A stretch of DNA of 64,000 nt from Thermothielavioides terrestris NRRL 8126 (lineage: Eukaryota > Ascomycota > Sordariomycetes > Sordariales > Chaetomiaceae), in NCBI RefSeq assembly GCF_000226115.1, contig NC_016458.1:4188001-4252000 (forward strand), read 5' to 3'. The stretch's first letter is position 1; every line of letters starts with the position of its first letter. A program made the translations under genes and the position numbers. Positions 10,438 to 20,058 of this stretch are shown in pieces. Under the pieces are notes generated by a model. That model was not told the origin of the DNA, did no database searches, and was given only the letters and a program-made list of their open reading frames with translations.

Positions 10438-12501
10438 ATGGACACTCCCACCACCGAGAGCGCGCCTCAGCCCAACGGCCATCCCACGCCAGGCCAGTCC
10501 TCGCCGCCCAATGGCCTTGCCTACACGGTTCGGGAGCAGCCACTCGGGTCGACAAAGCACATCCGCATCGTGGGCATCGGGGCCGGCGCGAGCGGGCTGA
10601 ACCTGGTCCGCACGCTGCGGCTCAACCTCACCGACTACGAGCTTGTTATCTACGAGAAGAACGCGGATGTGGGGGGCACCTGGCTCGAGAACCGCTATCC
10701 CGGCTGCCGGTGCGACGTCCCAAGTCACAGCTACCAGTTTTCGTGGCGGCAAAAGAAGGACTGGTCCAACTTCTTCGCGCCGGCCGAGGAGATCGGAAGC
10801 TATCTCTGCCAGGCCTGCGATGACGAGGACATGAGGGACTCGATCAAGACCTCGCACCAAGTGGTGAAGGCTCAGTGGAACGAGAAAGACGGCCAGTGGG
10901 ACCTGGTTGTTCGAAACCTGGGAACTGGAGAGGAGTTCGGCGACCACGCTACTTTTCTCGTCGACGGGACGGGCATTCTGAAGTAAGCTAGCCAGAAGGG
11001 CTCAGGGTTTTCCGGAAAGGGGGCTCTGCAATGTGCTTCGACTGACGCCGGGGGAAACAGCAACTGGAAATGGCCCGACGTCGAAGGAGTGGATACTTAT
11101 CAGGGTACCTTGATACACACTGCCCGCTGGCCCAAGGAATTCGACCACACGGGCAAGACCATCGCCGTCATTGGCAATGGCTCGAGCGGCATCCAGGTGC
11201 TTCCGGAGCTCCAGCCAGGTAAGAACTATTTTCTTCGAAGAAAAAGGTTCCTCCACCGAGAACTGACAGCTCCAGGGGCCGAAAAACTGTACCATGTCTT
11301 CCGAACGCCAACTTGGGTGATTCCGCCCAGGATACAGGCCTGGAAAGTCATGGGCCAAGCCGGGGAGATCCTCAGCAAGATCCAGCTGGACGCGCAGGAG
11401 AACTTCTCCCAGGAAACGATCGAGAAGTTCCAGTCTGATCCCGAGTTCTACCGCGAGTTCGTCAAGAAGATCGAGGTCGAGGTCAACAACACCTTCCCCA
11501 TCGTAAGTCTCCTTGGTCCCCGTCTCATCCTGGCGAGGGCTGACAAGCCGTGCCAGGTCCTGACACAAAGTCCGGTACAAGCCTTTGCGCGAGCAAAGGT
11601 CACGGAATACATGACACTGATGCTCGGCGGGAACCCGGAGCTCTGCAAGGCACTGATCCCCGACTTCCCGCTCGGGTGCAGGAGAATGACTCCCGGCCAC
11701 GGGTACCTCCAGGCCCTGACAAGGCCCAACGTCGAGGTCAAAAGGTCTGAGATCAAACGGTTCGTGCCGGAGGGTATTGAGCTCGAGTCGGGCGAGGTCC
11801 TGAAGGTCGACGCCATCATCTGCGCCACCGGCTTCGACACCTCCTTCTGCCCGCGCTTCCCGATCATCGGCCGCGACGGCAACCTCCAGGAGCGGTGGCA
11901 GAAGGAGACGCCCAAGGCATACATGTCGTGCGCCGTCGCCGGGCTGCCCAACTACTTCAGTACGTCCCCTGCCCCGAACGTTACCCTAGACGGCGTTCCC
12001 GCGCCACATAATATGCCACCCGTTTCACTCACCCCACTAACACCTCTTCTCCCTCCCGCAGTGTTCCTCGGCCCGAACGCACCGATAGGCCACGGCAGCG
12101 TGTTCACGCTGAGCGAGCACATCGCCAAGTACATCACGTCGGTGATCAGGAAGTGCCAGGCGGAGGGGATCAAGGCGATCGCGCCGTCGGCGGCGGCGGT
12201 GGACGACTACTTCGAGCACGTCACGGCGTTCATGCCGCGCACCGCGTGGGCCGCGGCCGGCGGCCGCTCGTGGTTCAAGAACGGGCGCGCCGACGGGCCG
12301 GTCACCGCGCTGCACCCGGGCAGCAGGATCCACTTCTTCCACATGCTGGAGCGCTTCCGCGGCGAGGACTGGGAGTACGTGTACGACGACGACGCGAGGC
12401 AGAACCGCTTTGCGTACTTGGGGAATGGGTTCTCCACCAAGGAGCTGGATCCGCAGGCAGACTCGACGTGGTACCTGGATGAGCCGACCGTTGTGCGGTG
12501 A
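10438..12501 (+). CDS. FAD/NADPH-dependent monooxygenase, Baeyer-Villiger type
   Basis: Five exons (10438-10982, 11061-11218, 11276-11502, 11557-11959, 12062-12501) give 590 aa with phases 2, 1, 0, 1. The first Rossmann motif is GIGAGASG near residue 47. GGTWLENRYPGCRCDVPSH follows, as in class B flavoprotein monooxygenases. YQGTLIHTARWP near 194 fits the BVMO fingerprint FxGxxxHxxxWP except that Tyr replaces the first Phe. The second (NADPH) Rossmann motif is IGNGSSGIQVLPEL near 219. VDAIICATGFDTSF and FMFLGPNAPIGHGS are the usual C-terminal blocks. The enzyme would insert oxygen into a ketone or aldehyde, or oxidise a soft heteroatom; the substrate is unknown. Neighbours are housekeeping genes, so no biosynthetic cluster is apparent. 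Confidence 0.88.
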
Positions 12502-13233
12502 AGGGGGTAGGGAGGGGTTGGTGGTGGCTGTGGCGGGTTAGACAGAGGCAGCCTCGCCCCCGTTTGTTTGTCTTAGAACCTAGAGCAGGCAGATATGTAG
12601 GTAGACGCCTTAACCAAGTGTACATCAGGTAACGTTACTGTGTACATGTCTTGCCCGATGTGAGGCCGCCCTGAGATGCAAGGGGTGATTAGTCGTTGCC
12701 TAGAGCAGTGAAGGGGCGTGGGAGCCAAGACAACGACGGGCGCGCCATCCTTTCACCAACAGTCTGCAGCCAAGGCCTACATCCTCTGTCACCCCCGAGT
12801 GAGTGGCACGAAGACTGTCAGCGCTGCCTCGTCTTCCGTCTGTCATCGTGTGGGCTGCGTAAGTCGACAGAAGATAAGGGCGACGGTAGACCGTACTCTG
12901 CTCCACAACTTCGTTGCGTAAGGGCCTGGACCGAGACACATCAATGGCTGGCTGCACACGGGAGGGAGCGGTCGGCTATCCGTGCTCCTCCCTGTACCTG
13001 ACGCGGAGGATGCGCGTCGGCCCCAAGCGCGGGACAAGGCAGTCTCAGAGCTGAGAATATGGGCACCCAGATGAAGGTTGGTCAAGTTCACGTGGACTGG
13101 GTCCGCGTGGATCTAAAAGCTCATTCGTGCCGCAGATCGAGTAACTACCGGTAGGTATCAAAAGCTAGATCGAAAGTACGTTATAATATGCTGAGAGCAG
13201 TACCTAGTTACTCAACTTCAGAAATTGGGCCAG
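12502..13233. other. Intergenic between converging monooxygenase and SDH7
   Basis: About 730 bp of presumed 3' flanks. It contains the 10-bp palindrome GTAACGTTAC at 12629-12638. No gene is supported. Confidence 0.55.
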
Positions 13234-13874
13234 TCACGACTGTGTTTCACCCCCTTCTGTTCCGCGCTTCTGTATCGCCTTCATCAGCTCATACAGCTGA
13301 CCCAGTTGCTCGTCTGTGTGCCGGTCAGCTTGGCAATCCGGAAAGCGGCGCGCGGCCAGGCAAACTTCAGGTCTGCGGCGACAAATAAACGCATACCACT
13401 CATCTTCTCGATTTTTGCCGGATCCAGCTTCTCCCCGACCCAGGAATTGCTCTCGAGCTTCTCCGCGTACAGCTGCCACTCGGTGAGGAAACCTATCTGC
13501 ATATGGTACGCAAGCGTAAGTAAGTACTAGTCCGATAAACAGAACTGGACCCAGCAGAATCACCAATGCCATGTTTGGTTGGCTCATCGTCAACTTCGAC
13601 TGGCGTGCACTCCGGTGTGGCCGAACAGAGAGGAAACGAAAACAAAAACAAAACCCACCACGTGAACAGGGTTCTCGATGCCCCTGTGTTCTCGGAACTG
13701 CGCCTTGACGTACGCGTCGCCCAGCAGCCGCATCTCGGGCGAGAGGTGTTTTCTGTGCGCCCGGAGCAGCCGTCGGTAGAGGTATATTGGGGGCAGGAGA
13801 GCCATGGGACCGGGCGATAACCCTTTTGCCGTGTTCATGTGCGCGGCCAGGAGGAGGCGGAGCGAAGGTTTCAT
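13234..13874 (-). CDS. SDH7: Succinate dehydrogenase assembly factor 3 (SDHAF3/Sdh7/Acn9), LYR protein
   Basis: Three exons (13874-13659, 13496-13397, 13313-13234) give 131 aa, the normal size for the family. The LYR motif is visible as [15 protein letters not shown] near residue 31, followed by [19 protein letters not shown]. The second exon gives [15 protein letters not shown] and the third [15 protein letters not shown], in the order seen in Acn9 proteins. The short N-terminus is basic and suits mitochondrial import. The protein acts in the mitochondrial matrix, helping mature the iron-sulfur subunit of succinate dehydrogenase (complex II). The 100-bp and 80-bp exons are only recognisable after joining, so the locus is easily missed. 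Confidence 0.9.
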
Positions 13875-14220
13875 CCTGGCAGACCTCTTCTATTCTGTGG
13901 CACTCACGGAAGTACGGGTATAGGTGTGCCGTTGAATGTGAGATTAAACGACGAACTACCTGTTGAACCAAGTTCTGTGGCTGGCAATTGCAGCCTCTCG
14001 ATGGTCTCTCTGTTCGATGTCGACAGTTTCGTTGCCGGGTTCAAGACGAAAGACGCAGCGTCGCTGGAAGGGCCCACACAGTATTAACGGGCCACTATAT
14101 ACAGTCAAGACTGTTGATGAGCTTACTACCCCTTACAGGCAACTTGAAAACATACCTAGCATTGGTTGTTCAAGGCTAGAAATCTTTCTAGAAATCCAAC
14201 GAGTCCAAGTGCCTCTAACG
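13875..14220. other. Short intergenic spacer SDH7-DHR2
   Basis: About 350 bp between the SDH7 start and the DHR2 stop, both on the minus strand. It probably holds the SDH7 promoter and DHR2 3' end. Nothing else is seen. Confidence 0.55.
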
Positions 14221-16584
14221 TTATTCTTCTAGAGCATCAGCGATCCAGGAGGCCTGGATCGCGCTGACCTTCTTTGCGTAGTTCTTCTGCGTGTAAACAT
14301 GCTCCAAAAACATGATGGCCTCCTTTTTCTGGCCGTGCAGCACGCTGGACGGATGGATCGCCACGACGTGCTTGCCGTGCGAAGTGACGTAGCTGCTGTC
14401 CGGCGCCAGGATTGCCGTCTTCAGCGCGAATCCCTTCAGGAAGCACTTGAGGATCACGGCCGCCTGCTCCGGGGATGTCGGCGTGAAAGGCTGCGGGTCT
14501 GGCGGCGGCGGTTCCATCATGCCTTCCCTTACGCAGAGGCCTCGGAGCTGCTTCCGAATGTTCAGCGCCTGCTTCATGTTCCTCACGTGGATCTTGCGGT
14601 CCTTGCACCACTGTGCACGGTCGGTGTTCTCCGCCGCATAGAGCTGCATCGTCGTCAAGTAGGTCAGGAGGTCCCCTTCCCGCCGGGAGAGCTCCTTGCG
14701 GTACTCCTCAGCTTCCTCCTTTGCCTCCTCCGACCGCAGCTGAAGGAATATATCCTCGCCAGCGGTGATGCAGGAGATGATGTCGATGGCCTCCAACAAG
14801 CAATCGTACTTCGCCTCCGCCGCCGCCAGAAGCACTCGAGCATACGGCGGCGTGACCGGGAAGAGCACCATCTTGCGCCCTGTTTCCGTGATGGAGCCGT
14901 CGTCGGAAAGCGCGCCGAGAATGTGAAGGTGCAGGAGTGCCTTCTCAACCGACTCGACTTCAGGAGGGTCCATCAACGGGAACGACAGGACGTCGTCGAT
15001 TCCTCTCGCTTTCATGGTCAAGACGGCGCTGAGGATGTCGGTGCGTAAGATCTCGGGGAGATCTGTTTCCTGCAGCGTTTCGTACGTCTCTTCAGTATAC
15101 AGCCTGAAGCACTTGCCGGGCCCCTCGCGGCCGGCGCGGCCAGCCCTCTGGATAGCCGACGATTTCGAGATGGGCTTGGCGAGCAGCGACTCCATGCCCA
15201 GCCGAGGACGGAATTGCTTCACCTTCGCCTTCCCGCAGTCAATCACATATCGCACCCCAGGTACCGTGACCGATGTTTCAGCAATGTTGGTGGCAAGGAC
15301 GACCTTCCTCGTAAAGCCGCCCTTGACCGGCTGGAAGGCTTCGTGCTGAGCCTCCATTGAAAGCTGCCCGAACAGGGGAAAGACCTTGAGCTTCGGCAGG
15401 TTCGAGGCCAGCGTCGACGCGTATTCTTCGATCAGTTTCTGGGCAGCCTCGATTTCCTCCTGGCCGGTGAGAAACGCCAGGATATCCTTCCTGCCATGCT
15501 TGTCCGAGAGCGCTTCTTCGGTGTGAAACTTGAAGACCAGCTTCAGGAGAGCCTGCTGGATGTCCGGAACCGGTTTTGGCGTATGAACGATGTCAACGGG
15601 GAATTGTCGTCCTTCGATTTGGAGGAAATCAACCGAAGTCCCCGACTTAGGCATCAAGCTGGGTTGGGAGCCAGGGCTGTGGGATACTGACTCGGAGAAG
15701 AACCGCCGGATGCCCTCCACATCGGCCGTAGCACTCATGATGACAACTTTGAGTGGCACCCCGCCACGGCCAGCCTTGTCCCCGGAGACGATTTGCTTGA
15801 GGAATCCCAAGAGGAGGTCAACATCCACGCTCCGCTCGTGGACTTCATCGACAATAATGGCACTGTATTGCTTGAGGTGAGGATCGCGAAGCAGTTCTTG
15901 GAGCAGCATTCCCTCCGTCAGATACTTGATCTTCGTGCCGGGCGGGACCCGATGGTCGAAGCGGACCGAGTACCCAACCAAGCCCTTTGAGACCGCGCCA
16001 TTGGCCCCTCCACCGCCGCTGTTGTGTTCACTGAGCGGCGTGCCGGCTTCGCGAGACACGCGATGAGCAAGCGTCGTTGCCGCAACCCGCCGTGGTTGCG
16101 TGATTGCAATCATGCCTCCCACCCTAGCCTCCTCGGTGCCAGCACCGGCTTTCACCTTCACTTTCCTACTCCGACACCACGGCTCTTGGAAAAGATACTG
16201 CGGCACTTGAGTGCTCTTGCCGGATCCCGTCTCGCCCACGAGCACCAGGACATCCTTCTGCCGCAGGATGCCACGGATCTCATCTCGACGTGTCCATAGC
16301 GGGAGGGATTGTCTGGCAGCAAAAAACTGAGGATCGCCGGTCAGCGGGCTCGAGGCCGAAGAAGATGCTGTAACCGGAATCTGCGTGCTTCTTGACCCGG
16401 AGCTTGAGGTCAGAGCTGGCGGACTGGATGCGGCGGATACCGCTCCAGCAGCAACGGGGTCACTTTGCCCTGGCGCTGCTATGTCTTTGCGCGGCTTCTT
16501 CGACAGATAGCCTTCCAGGGATATCAATTTGTTTCCCACTTGGACAATGTCGCCGCTGGCTTCGGCCTTCCTCTTTTTGGGCAT
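14221..16584 (-). CDS. DHR2: DEAH-box ATP-dependent RNA helicase, Dhr2-like (ribosome biogenesis)
   Basis: A single exon of 787 aa from ATG 16584 (MPKKRKAEASG, a basic nuclear-signal-like start). Helicase motifs in order: Walker A VGETGSGKSTQ near 116-126, Ia TQPRRVAATTLAHRV, DEVHE near 246, SATA, then in the second RecA domain LAFLTGQEEIE, ATNIAETSVTVPGVRY and QRAGRAGREGPG. The HA2/winged-helix and OB-fold region follows, ending with the YTQKNYAKKVSAIQASWI block. The size (yeast Dhr2 is 735 aa) and the DEVHERSVDVDLLLGFLK block favour Dhr2 over the longer splicing DEAH proteins. Yeast Dhr2 acts in the nucleolus in 18S rRNA processing. The paralogue assignment is less certain than the family. 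Confidence 0.88.
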   Translation of the reverse strand: MPKKRKAEASGDIVQVGNKLISLEGYLSKKPRKDIAAPGQSDPVAAGAVSAASSPPALTSSSGSRSTQIPVTASSSASSPLTGDPQFFAARQSLPLWTRRDEIRGILRQKDVLVLVGETGSGKSTQVPQYLFQEPWCRSRKVKVKAGAGTEEARVGGMIAITQPRRVAATTLAHRVSREAGTPLSEHNSGGGGANGAVSKGLVGYSVRFDHRVPPGTKIKYLTEGMLLQELLRDPHLKQYSAIIVDEVHERSVDVDLLLGFLKQIVSGDKAGRGGVPLKVVIMSATADVEGIRRFFSESVSHSPGSQPSLMPKSGTSVDFLQIEGRQFPVDIVHTPKPVPDIQQALLKLVFKFHTEEALSDKHGRKDILAFLTGQEEIEAAQKLIEEYASTLASNLPKLKVFPLFGQLSMEAQHEAFQPVKGGFTRKVVLATNIAETSVTVPGVRYVIDCGKAKVKQFRPRLGMESLLAKPISKSSAIQRAGRAGREGPGKCFRLYTEETYETLQETDLPEILRTDILSAVLTMKARGIDDVLSFPLMDPPEVESVEKALLHLHILGALSDDGSITETGRKMVLFPVTPPYARVLLAAAEAKYDCLLEAIDIISCITAGEDIFLQLRSEEAKEEAEEYRKELSRREGDLLTYLTTMQLYAAENTDRAQWCKDRKIHVRNMKQALNIRKQLRGLCVREGMMEPPPPDPQPFTPTSPEQAAVILKCFLKGFALKTAILAPDSSYVTSHGKHVVAIHPSSVLHGQKKEAIMFLEHVYTQKNYAKKVSAIQASWIADALEE

Positions 16585-17268
16585 TATCACTGTCCAACTG
16601 TGCCAAACACTGTCGGGTAAATTTTTCGGCGATGAAGTTTGCAAAACAAGCCTGCGAAGACCTTGAGAGGCAGCCTCGCGGCACGATTCAATCGTACCGT
16701 ATCTTATCTTGTATCGTGCGTATTAGGTACCTAGATTGTTCTTGGGTAGGGTATTCCATACGCTGAGCCTGAAGGTAAGGTAAGATAGGTATGTATTCCG
16801 TACAAGAGCTGATTCCGTGGAGCCGTAATTTTACCGAATAGTTGCACGTAAATCTTACCGACCTAGGCACCCCGTGATATAAGGTATTCTGAAACATTGA
16901 TTCAGACAGCAAAAGAAGGCTCCCAACTGACGAGGCAGGTATGCAGCATGCTCAGTTCTGACTGGCCACTGAAAGAGAATAGAGCTTGAAGCCAAAACGA
17001 TGTTTGGGTCCGGGGACGTTTCAAGCATCTATTCTGAAGTTGGGCATCCTACTACACCGACGCTGGCAAGCCGAAGATCCGGATGGGCCCAACATGAAGT
17101 GAATTAAGTAGGTAGGTAGTGTATGGATGCTGCGGCGGAGTTCTCCTCGTCCCGCTTCAGTTTCCGGCTCAAAGTCTAAGCGACAAACCAGCGCCGAGTC
17201 GAAACTCCTATATGCTCGAAGCCCTAGCTATCTAAGAAGCCGAGTGCCCGCTCCGCTTTCCCCAGTAA
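16585..17268. other. Intergenic SEC9-DHR2
   Basis: About 680 bp of presumed DHR2 promoter and SEC9 3' flank, AT-richer than the genes, with several short TACCTA/TAGGTA repeats near 16720-16800. No gene is supported. Confidence 0.5.
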
Positions 17269-18727
17269 TTACCTGCGGCTCAAAAGGTCGAGCTTGGTTT
17301 GTCCCCTCCTGATGTCATCGATGACCACCTCGCTCTAAAATGTCGATTTTGGTTAGAAAATGTGCATGAGCGTCTGTCGGTTCTGGCGTTACTCACCCGC
17401 TCTGTCAACTGGTCGATCACCCGGTTTTGCACGTCGAGCTCGTTCCCCAGTGCCGAGACCTCGTCATGGACATCGGCGAGCACGGCGGAAACCTCCAGCA
17501 AGTTGTTCTCGATTTCTTGTTCTTGCTCTTGCTGCGTACCGTCGAAGTCTTCAAAGAGAAATTCTTTCTTGACGGTCGGTTTGTTGGAGCCAAGCACCCG
17601 TTGACTATTGGCCCTTCTCGAAGCCTCCGCCGTCATCCGGCTTCGAATCACCTCCTGCCTGACTTGTTCGTTCTGCTCCGTCTCGCGTCGTCTCGAGTAC
17701 TCCATTTTCTGGTCCAGCATTTTCTGGTGAGTCCCAGACATTGTGGGTACAAAGAAGGGACGTTGCAGTCGCTTGAGTTTGTCAGTCGCTCCATCAGCGT
17801 GGGCAAATTGTGTGGCTGTACACATCAGAATGTCAGTTGCGGGACACATCATGGCAAGGGCGATGTCAGAATATTTAACTAACAGGATTTGCCAACTGCC
17901 TCGTTGATTTTCAGCAGTTGATCTCCCTGGCTCTCTGCCATCGCACGAGTCTCTGCCGCGCGTTGACGGGCTTCTCTCGCCATCATAACGACGCGGCCAC
18001 TAGTTGCGTGGGTCTCAGCTCGAACCTGATTGATCTCAGCCTTGATGAGGTCCGCTTCGTCCTCGTGCGCCTCCTGATTCGTCATCTGCATGCCGTCGGC
18101 GTCGGGTTTCTGTGCGCTATATCCGTAAGATTGCGCTGGGCTTGGGCGGGCGGTCTGCTGCGGAGGGTAATTGTAGCCTGGGGTCGATCTTCCGTCGTCC
18201 AGATCCAGACTGCCATATCCTCCCGGTTGCTGGTATGGGCGCGACCCAAAATTCTGAGACGATGCTGGTGCAGCGGGCTCAAACCGATCTTTTCCGAACC
18301 CGTCTTGGGCGCCGAACTTCTCCTTCGAATACCCAGAGCGCATGGACGGGCTCGATGAGTTGGCAGCAAGAGAAGGCGTCCCTCCGGCGGCATAAGGTGA
18401 GGCAGTTCCCACGCTGTAAGGTGGAGGTTGGGAGTTGTCTGGAACATGCTGCTGGGATGATCGGGCGCTCGCAGGAGCCGTATTCGCTTCCCAGTTTCCG
18501 TTGCGAGAGGCCCCCGGGGCTACTCGGCTTGGGAGACCGCCAGGGCGAGGCCCTGCCGGCAGGCCGGATGGCGGACCCTGGGGAGGTTCATGGAAGCTGT
18601 GATTGCTATCATAGCGATTGGGTTGGTCGCCGTATTGGGACGCCGGGGGGGTTGGCTGCTGGGCGTAAGGATTTGATCGTTTCTCCTTCTCGTCGGACTT
18701 CTTAAACATGGCGCTGAATTTCCCCAT
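17269..18727 (-). CDS. SEC9: SNAP-25-type t-SNARE Sec9
   Basis: Three exons (18727-17884, 17815-17397, 17334-17269) give 442 aa. The start MGKFSAMFKKSDEKEKRS begins at the ATG at 18727. Residues ~20-215 are Pro/Gln/Ser/Gly-rich and low complexity, as in fungal Sec9. Two SNARE helices follow: Qb in HEDEADLIKAEINQVRAETH... (about 225-285) and Qc from ENNLLEVSAVLADVHDEVSALGNELDVQNRVIDQLTER to the last exon SEVVIDDIRRGQTKLDLLSRR. The third exon completes the Qc helix, which supports the splice. There is no membrane anchor, as expected. Sec9 pairs with Sso and Snc SNAREs for exocytosis at the plasma membrane. Intron 1 uses a GTTAGT donor. Confidence 0.9.
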
Positions 18728-20058
18728 GATGTAACGCTCGTGCGGAGATTCAGTGTGACGAAGCAAACTGGTACTGGAAGGAGGAATGGAACGGTTGACG
18801 CAGAGATTTAGAACACGGTGACAGAGAAGAGGATGGGAAGGGAAAGCCCAGGAGGGTCGGCAGGCGGCTTGAATGCGGGAAACAAGCGGGGCTTGGGTGG
18901 AATTCAGATTGGGCAGTGTGTCTGGGGTCCGTTCCAGATTGCGACCGTGCAACACCCCTGACCATCAGCCCAAGCCGCCTCTCTCAGCCCCCAACCACTT
19001 ACATGCTAACAAGGCAGCGCGGGTGGGGACGGGGCTGCTTACCCGATGGGTGGCGTGAAATTTACGAAGGCATCAGCAAGATATTTCAGCTTCTCACCTT
19101 CATTTTGCCCTGTCCTTCCGAGCGCTTGCCCGTTGAGAACCACCTCAGCCAGCTCGGTCGCCGCTTCTTTTCCCCTGTTGCTGTTTGTGGCTGTGTTCTT
19201 CCCCCCATGTCCTCGTGGCGGTTCGCTTGGCCAACCGTGGGGCCAGTGGAGGCATTTCATGGGCCGCTGTGGACAGGTGCAGGTACACCGCCATGTGCGA
19301 TCAACTTCATTATTGCTTTGCTGGCTGCAACACTGTTCTGATAGAATATGTGGCACCTGATGCAAAGGGCAATCGACGTCGGTTACTGGAATTGATGCTC
19401 TTGGCTCCTGCATTGGCGACTGCAAATGTTATTGCATGCGTGCCAGGCAGATGCATGACCGGCCGGATTTAAGCTGTTGGGTCCTTGATGGAGCCAGGTG
19501 TTAGTTAGTTAGTGCTGAGCTAAACAAAACTTCGCACTTTCGCTGTCTGCACCTGATGACATGGGTAGCTCATATTTGCGTCCTAGCAGCTAACCTACCA
19601 ATCAAATCTGGCTTCGCTCCAATGCGCTCTGCGCCACGGGGTGTGGAAGGAGTCATCGAGGTCGATCTTCAACTCCCTGCCTTCTGCGGACAGCTGCAGA
19701 GCTGCCAACCTCCATCCTTGAATATCCGCTCCCATGAAGTAACTGCCCACAATGGCTTCTTCCAACTGATGCAACTTGCTGCCTCCTCGGTTGCAGCACT
19801 TGGGACGTCTCGTGCTCTGAACATCTGCCGTCACCCATCCTTGTCGTGAGCCCGACCGCTCTAGAGACCGCAAGATGATACCTCGAATACACCACTTGCT
19901 TACCCTTGAAATGTCCACCGACTGTGAAACATCTTTACACCTGCTTTCTCGTTGATTTTGCCGTTCGGCGGCTCGGAACTCACCTTCTGCTCCCTTCTCT
20001 TCGCGGCACCTCTGACATCGAACCTCAATCGCCTCCACCTTCCGCCGAGGACTACTTG
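18728..20058. other. Intergenic, divergent SEC9 / GTPBP1-like promoters
   Basis: About 1.3 kb between divergent genes. Opposing short frames near 19550-20040 overlap and lack family features. No repeat was recognised. Confidence 0.5.
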
